A DNA stretch of 64,000 nucleotides from Craterostigma plantagineum (taxonomy: Eukaryota; Streptophyta; Magnoliopsida; Lamiales; Linderniaceae), in contig JAPQWV010000326.1 of assembly GCA_027422505.1 (NCBI GenBank), positions 491,001-555,000 on the forward strand, in the 5' to 3' direction. This document shows positions 59,799-64,000 of this stretch, piece after piece (within the stretch, counting starts at the first letter, position 1; the number at the start of each line of letters is the position of its first letter). The translations under genes were made by a program, and so were the position numbers. The notes under the pieces are model-generated. The model was not told the origin of the DNA. It saw nothing but the letters and a program-made list of their open reading frames with translations, and ran no database searches.

Positions 59799-62700
59799 AT
59801 GTGGGTATTTTATTTGATCTCGTTGCCACTAACCCTAGGCATGGTGGTTTTGACTCTCAAATATTTCCTGGGAGCAGACGTACCTCGATACGTGTTTTTC
59901 ACGGTGGGATACACTTGGTTTTGTTCTATTTCGATCATCATTTTGGTGCCGGCGGATATTTGGACGGTAAAATTCTGCTTAAATTTGTAATTTGATTCGT
60001 TACTGTTGTTATTTACTTGAAGTTTGTGGAGCTGCGCCAGATTAGTTTAATTTTGATGTTACAACATATTGTGCTGGTTATACGTTGTTGATTTGTGACT
60101 TGGTTTTTGTTCGATGAGCCCCATTTTGATATGTTTTGGCCTTCATGCGGTTGGTGTACTTGCGGAATTTAGTTGAAGAAAGGGTGTTTAATTTTGGTGC
60201 AGATGTTCGTAAGCTAAATTTCAAATAAGGCTTATGGTGTAACCAGTTGGTGTTTCCTTTTTACATAGTATAATTGATCGTCAGTGCTAGAGCTTTTGGT
60301 TTATGAAATAATGGAAGCTTGTCTTATTTTCTTCTCTCAGTGTTTATTTGGGGGGTGTCTCAAAGGCTAGTGGTTTTCCTAATTATCATTCTTTGTTGTA
60401 GACAATAATTGGTCATGGTAACGGAGGAATCTCTTTCTTTTGGAGTTTGTCATACTGGAGTACATTTCTCCTAACATGGTATGCCGTTTCATTTATCTCT
60501 TTTCTTTTGTAATTGAAACAGTAGGATATTGCTGATGTTATTTATAGTTCGATTGGGTTTGCTTCGGAATACTTGCGGATGTAATTATCCTTTTGGCTAT
60601 GGCATTCCATTATGCCCACATATTTGTTACAACATTGCTTTATTTGCTTTCTTACGCAATCGTGGGGTTTGGGGTTCTCTATTATTCATGTATCCCATGT
60701 TTTAGTATAGGGCAAATACGCCATTCAAGATGTAAGAATGCCATTCGTTGTCTTTTCTTGTGCAGGCTCGTGGCACCTCTTATACAAGGTTATGAAGATG
60801 CTGGTGACTTTACTATGATGGAAAGATTAAAGACTAGCGTTCAAGCAAACCTAGTCTTTTATCTAACTGTGGGATCCATTGGTCTTTTAGGATTAATTCT
60901 AGTTCTTACTACGCACAAAGAATGGTTTGTCTCTGTAAAAATTTTATGTCATTGCTATTTGAGTCTCAGCCTACATTGTTAGCACATATTTTGTATTGCT
61001 GATTTCTTTACTGCCAGGATTGGTGGTAGAGGCATATTGGGCTGGGCAATGGCGTGCTCAAATACATTTGGACTGGTGACTGGTGCATTTCTTCTTGGTT
61101 TTGGTCTAAGCGAGATTCCTAAAAGTATTTGGAGGAATGCTGACTGGACGAACCGTCACAAGGCTCTTTCCCACAAGATAGCCAAAATGGCATTGAAACT
61201 TGATGATGCTCATCGAGACCTGTCTAATGCCATTGTGGTAAGTTTCTTTGCTGTAGATTGGCTTTGAAGTGATCTACAGCATCTTTATTCAAGCTTCTTG
61301 GATCACTTAATATTCTTTAACTTTTCATCCCATCAATACTTTTCTTAGGTTGCCCAGGCCACCTCAAAGCAGATGTCTAAGCGTGATCCCCTAAGGCGTC
61401 ATATGGATATCATTGACAGCATGTTGGCGCAAATGGTACTTTTTTTTTTCTGGCAAAAGCATCATAACTCATGAAGTTTTTAACGGAGATGCTAAAAAAT
61501 GTCTATTTGTCTTATTTACCTTCTCTAGTTCAAGGAAGATCCTTCCTTCAAACCACAAGGTGGAAGGTTGGGAGAAAATGACATGGATTATGATGCAGAT
61601 GAAAAATCCATGGCCACATTAAGGCGCCATCTTCGAAGAGCACGAGAAGAATACTATCGATACAAAAGGTCTGAGGATCTCTCATGCATGAACTACTGTT
61701 ATCGGGCTGATAATAAATTTGTTCTTGTTGATGTCTTGAAACTTTATAACTTTACATTCTTATTTCTTGGTTCATGTTAATGTTTCATTTTGCAGTGAGT
61801 ACATGACTTATGTCACAGAAGCTCTTGAATTGGAAGATACAATGAAGAACTATGAAAGGAGGAATATGACTGGATGGTTAGATATTGCCTCATTTACTTT
61901 CTAGCAAACAATTATTTGTCACATTAGTTTTTTGGAGGAGTTTCTGTGTTGCATCGATATCTTTACTAGATATGTCAGTTAATGAAGACGTAGGCTGCCA
62001 CTGATTTCTTATATCTGGAATATATGACTAGCTAATATTTGTGCTTTTATGCAACAAAGGAAGTTTGTCTCTAGTTTCAGACCAGAACGTACTGGTACAC
62101 CAGGAGCCTTCCTTGACCGGGCAGGTAATTAGATTATTGTAAAACAATCCTTATTTATACATTCATTTTCAATTTTGGTAATATGTAATTTGTGACATGT
62201 TATTAGAACATTTTGCCTTCATTCATAGTATATCTCTGTTTCTTGATTTTCAGAATTGATATGGCGATGTATCCTGCAGAAGCAATTACAGAAGGTCTTG
62301 GCTGTGATTCTTGGTTGCACTTCGGCGGCAATACTCCTAGCAGAGGCTACATTGTTAACAAGCGGTGTTGATTTATCTCTATTTTCTATCCTCATAAAGT
62401 CTGTAGGGAAAGATGAGGTTTTAGTGCAGGTATGACCCAACTTGTCCCTGGAATTTATTGGTAATGCCATGTTTTTGGAAACACTTAAGATTGGTTTTAA
62501 ATGCAACCACCAAATCTTGCTCTAGATATCATTGTAAACCAACATTTTGAAGAGAAATATTTCAGATTCTGCTTCATATTTGCCTTTCAAACATTTTTAT
62601 GCGATCAGCTATTAATATATGTTTACAGGTCTTTTCATTCGTTCCTCTTATGTACATGTGTGTTTGCACCTATTACTCATTATTCAAAGTTGGAAGGCTA

Positions 62701-63997
62701 ATGTTTTACTCGCTGACGCCAAGGCAGACCAGCTCTGTCAGCTTGTTAATGATATGCTCGTAAGCAGTTTCTTTATGGTAACATAATGTTGTATTTTCTG
62801 GTCTGCTTACGAAACTAATAGATGTTGTTATCCTGTCAGGATGGTTGCCCGTTATGCTCCTCCTATTTCGTATAATTTTCTTAACCTTATTAGTCTTGAA
62901 GGGGGGAAGAAAACTCTATTTGAAAGGGTCAGCATTTCATCTTCTTCTAAATCTCACAATTTGAATTTTTTTTTTTTTGTCTTTTGCCACCTTGTGCATT
63001 CGAAATATCGTTGTTGCAGCGCATGGGAAACATTGACGATGCAGTTCCTTTCTTTGGGGATGGATTCAATAGAATCTATCCCCTCATCATGGTTATTTAC
63101 ACGATCCTAGTGGCAAGCAACTTCTTTGATAAGGTCATTAGTTTCTTCGGCAACTGGAAAATCTTTCGACTTCAGAGTGATGATGATGATTTGGATGGGT
63201 TCGATCCATCTGGATTGCTTATACTTCAGAAAGGTTGCTTACTATCTCTATCACAATGTGTGAGCTTGCAACAAGTTTAATAATATATTCATATAGTATC
63301 AAGTTAACGGCCCCGTTCTTCAACAGAAAGGTCATGGCTTGAACAAGGTCTCAAAGTTGGGGAACATGTCATTCCATTGGCTAGGAATTTCAACGGCATG
63401 TCTGTAGATCTGGAGACTGGTAGCAGCAGTAAGGTAGTATGAATATGATATATAATATATTTATACGCAATCTTAGAGTCTTTTCTGAGAAATTATTGAT
63501 GATGTGGATTTTTCTTCTCCCAGGATACTATAGTCGAAATGAAGACTAATTCCAAGGAGGACATAAGAGCAAGTTCTTCAAAAGATGGGACTCGAAGATA
63601 TTCAGGGACAAAAGAAGCCATGAGCAGCAAATACTCTGCCATGAGAGAACAGAGTAAAGCTGCTACAGCAGCCGAGAACATTTCATCCGCGAAGGTTGCA
63701 TTGCTTGATGCTAATAAAAAGTCTCAAGCTGGGAGCAGCAGTAACAATGATAATAGAATGGGTTTAGCTTCAAAATGGGCTTCGATGAAGGATGGTTTCC
63801 AGAATTTCAAGACAAACTTAGAAGCAAAGAAATTTCTGCCTTTGCGTCAGCAGTTTGAGGAAGCTAAACTTGTTGTAACTCGTAATCCTTCTAACGAATC
63901 CTTGGATGATATCTTTCAGAGATTGAAACGTCCTTCCAGTGAAGATGACCATGGTCGTCGTGGCGCTGGTGACAATGATGATGATGATGAAAGGTGA
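59799..63997 (+). CDS. LMBR1 domain-containing protein 2 homologue (polytopic membrane protein)
   Basis: This is a member of the LMBR1/limb-region family of multi-pass membrane proteins. Animal LMBD2 has been linked to receptor signalling, and the plant role is poorly defined. Fourteen exons join exactly to 728 residues: 59799-59966, 60402-60478, 60766-60924, 61018-61237, 61349-61435, 61529-61668, 61796-61876, 62060-62124, 62254-62429, 62629-62759, 62840-62927, 63020-63233, 63327-63433 and 63524-63997. Hydrophobic helices open the protein (MWVFYLISLPLTLGMVVLTL) and recur through PLIQGYEDAGDF, LVFYLTVGSIGLLGLILVL and AVILGCTSAAILLAEATLL. A cytosolic charged loop with RREEYYRYK-like sequence lies in the middle. 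The ~200-residue C-terminal tail is polar and ends in a basic and Asp-rich stretch. The stop codon is three bases before the window end. The ATG is the first in frame before the anchor helix. Confidence 0.93.
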
Positions 63998-64000
63998 CCG

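Noticed and set aside
59732..59995. Earlier alternative start for the LMBD2-like gene in another frame
   Set aside because: That frame lacks the hydrophobic family N-terminus; the MWVFYLISLPL start at 59799 matches the family and phases with exon 2.

Overview
The window is nuclear DNA from a flowering plant, almost certainly a eudicot and quite possibly an asterid. The evidence is spliced genes with short AT-rich GT-AG introns, plastid-targeted enzymes, plant-only families (SGS3, CYP90C, SnRK2, WAT1, DHS class II), nuclear tRNA genes, and TRIM/MITE-type elements. Species cannot be read from the sequence. Gene density is high, about one gene per 3 kb. There is no bacterial-style operon, CRISPR array or rRNA.

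Layout. 0-11 kb: SGS3 (-), brassinosteroid hydroxylase CYP90C1/ROT3 (+), a conserved plant protein of unknown function (-). 11-15 kb: a WAT1-like transporter (-) with an in-frame stop, a solo LTR and a weak orphan ORF. 15.9-25.4 kb: plastid ABCF5 (-), shikimate kinase (+) and the plastid glucanotransferase DPE1 (-), followed by tRNA-Val(CAC). 26-36 kb is accessory: two tandem lysine-rich small-protein genes, a foldback element, a second MITE, a trehalose-6-phosphate phosphatase gene (+), a complete TRIM retroelement and tRNA-Arg(ACG). 36.8-46.7 kb: ROCK1 nucleotide-sugar transporter (+), RABH1/Rab6 GTPase (+), an unidentified gene (-), tubulin cofactor C (+), DAHP synthase (-). 47.7-64 kb: nuclear poly(A)-binding protein PABN (-), an ABCG half transporter (-), RPS6 (-), a SnRK2 kinase (-) divergent from a 14-3-3 gene (+), and an LMBD2-type membrane protein (+) that ends three bases before the window edge.

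I rebuilt exon structures by hand and tested each for frame. CYP90C1, ABCF5, shikimate kinase, DPE1, TPP, ROCK1, RABH1, TFCC, PABN, RPS6, SnRK2, 14-3-3, LMBD2 and the unknown conserved gene all sum to intact frames. Three conserved genes (SGS3, DAHP synthase, ABCG) are each off by one frame step, and the WAT1 gene has a single in-frame TGA. This pattern suggests small consensus errors or recent lesions. From memory, the gene content from ABCF5 to LMBD2 (ABCF5, DPE1, ROCK1, RABH1, TPP, PABN, LMBD2) resembles Arabidopsis chromosome 5 around At5g64840-At5g65290, so the core looks like an ancestral eudicot block. Functions span small-RNA silencing, brassinosteroid synthesis, starch and trehalose metabolism, the shikimate pathway, ER/Golgi traffic and kinase signalling. 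No new multi-gene system is evident. The least explained items are the paired small-protein genes, the retroelement family with two insertions, and the foldback elements.
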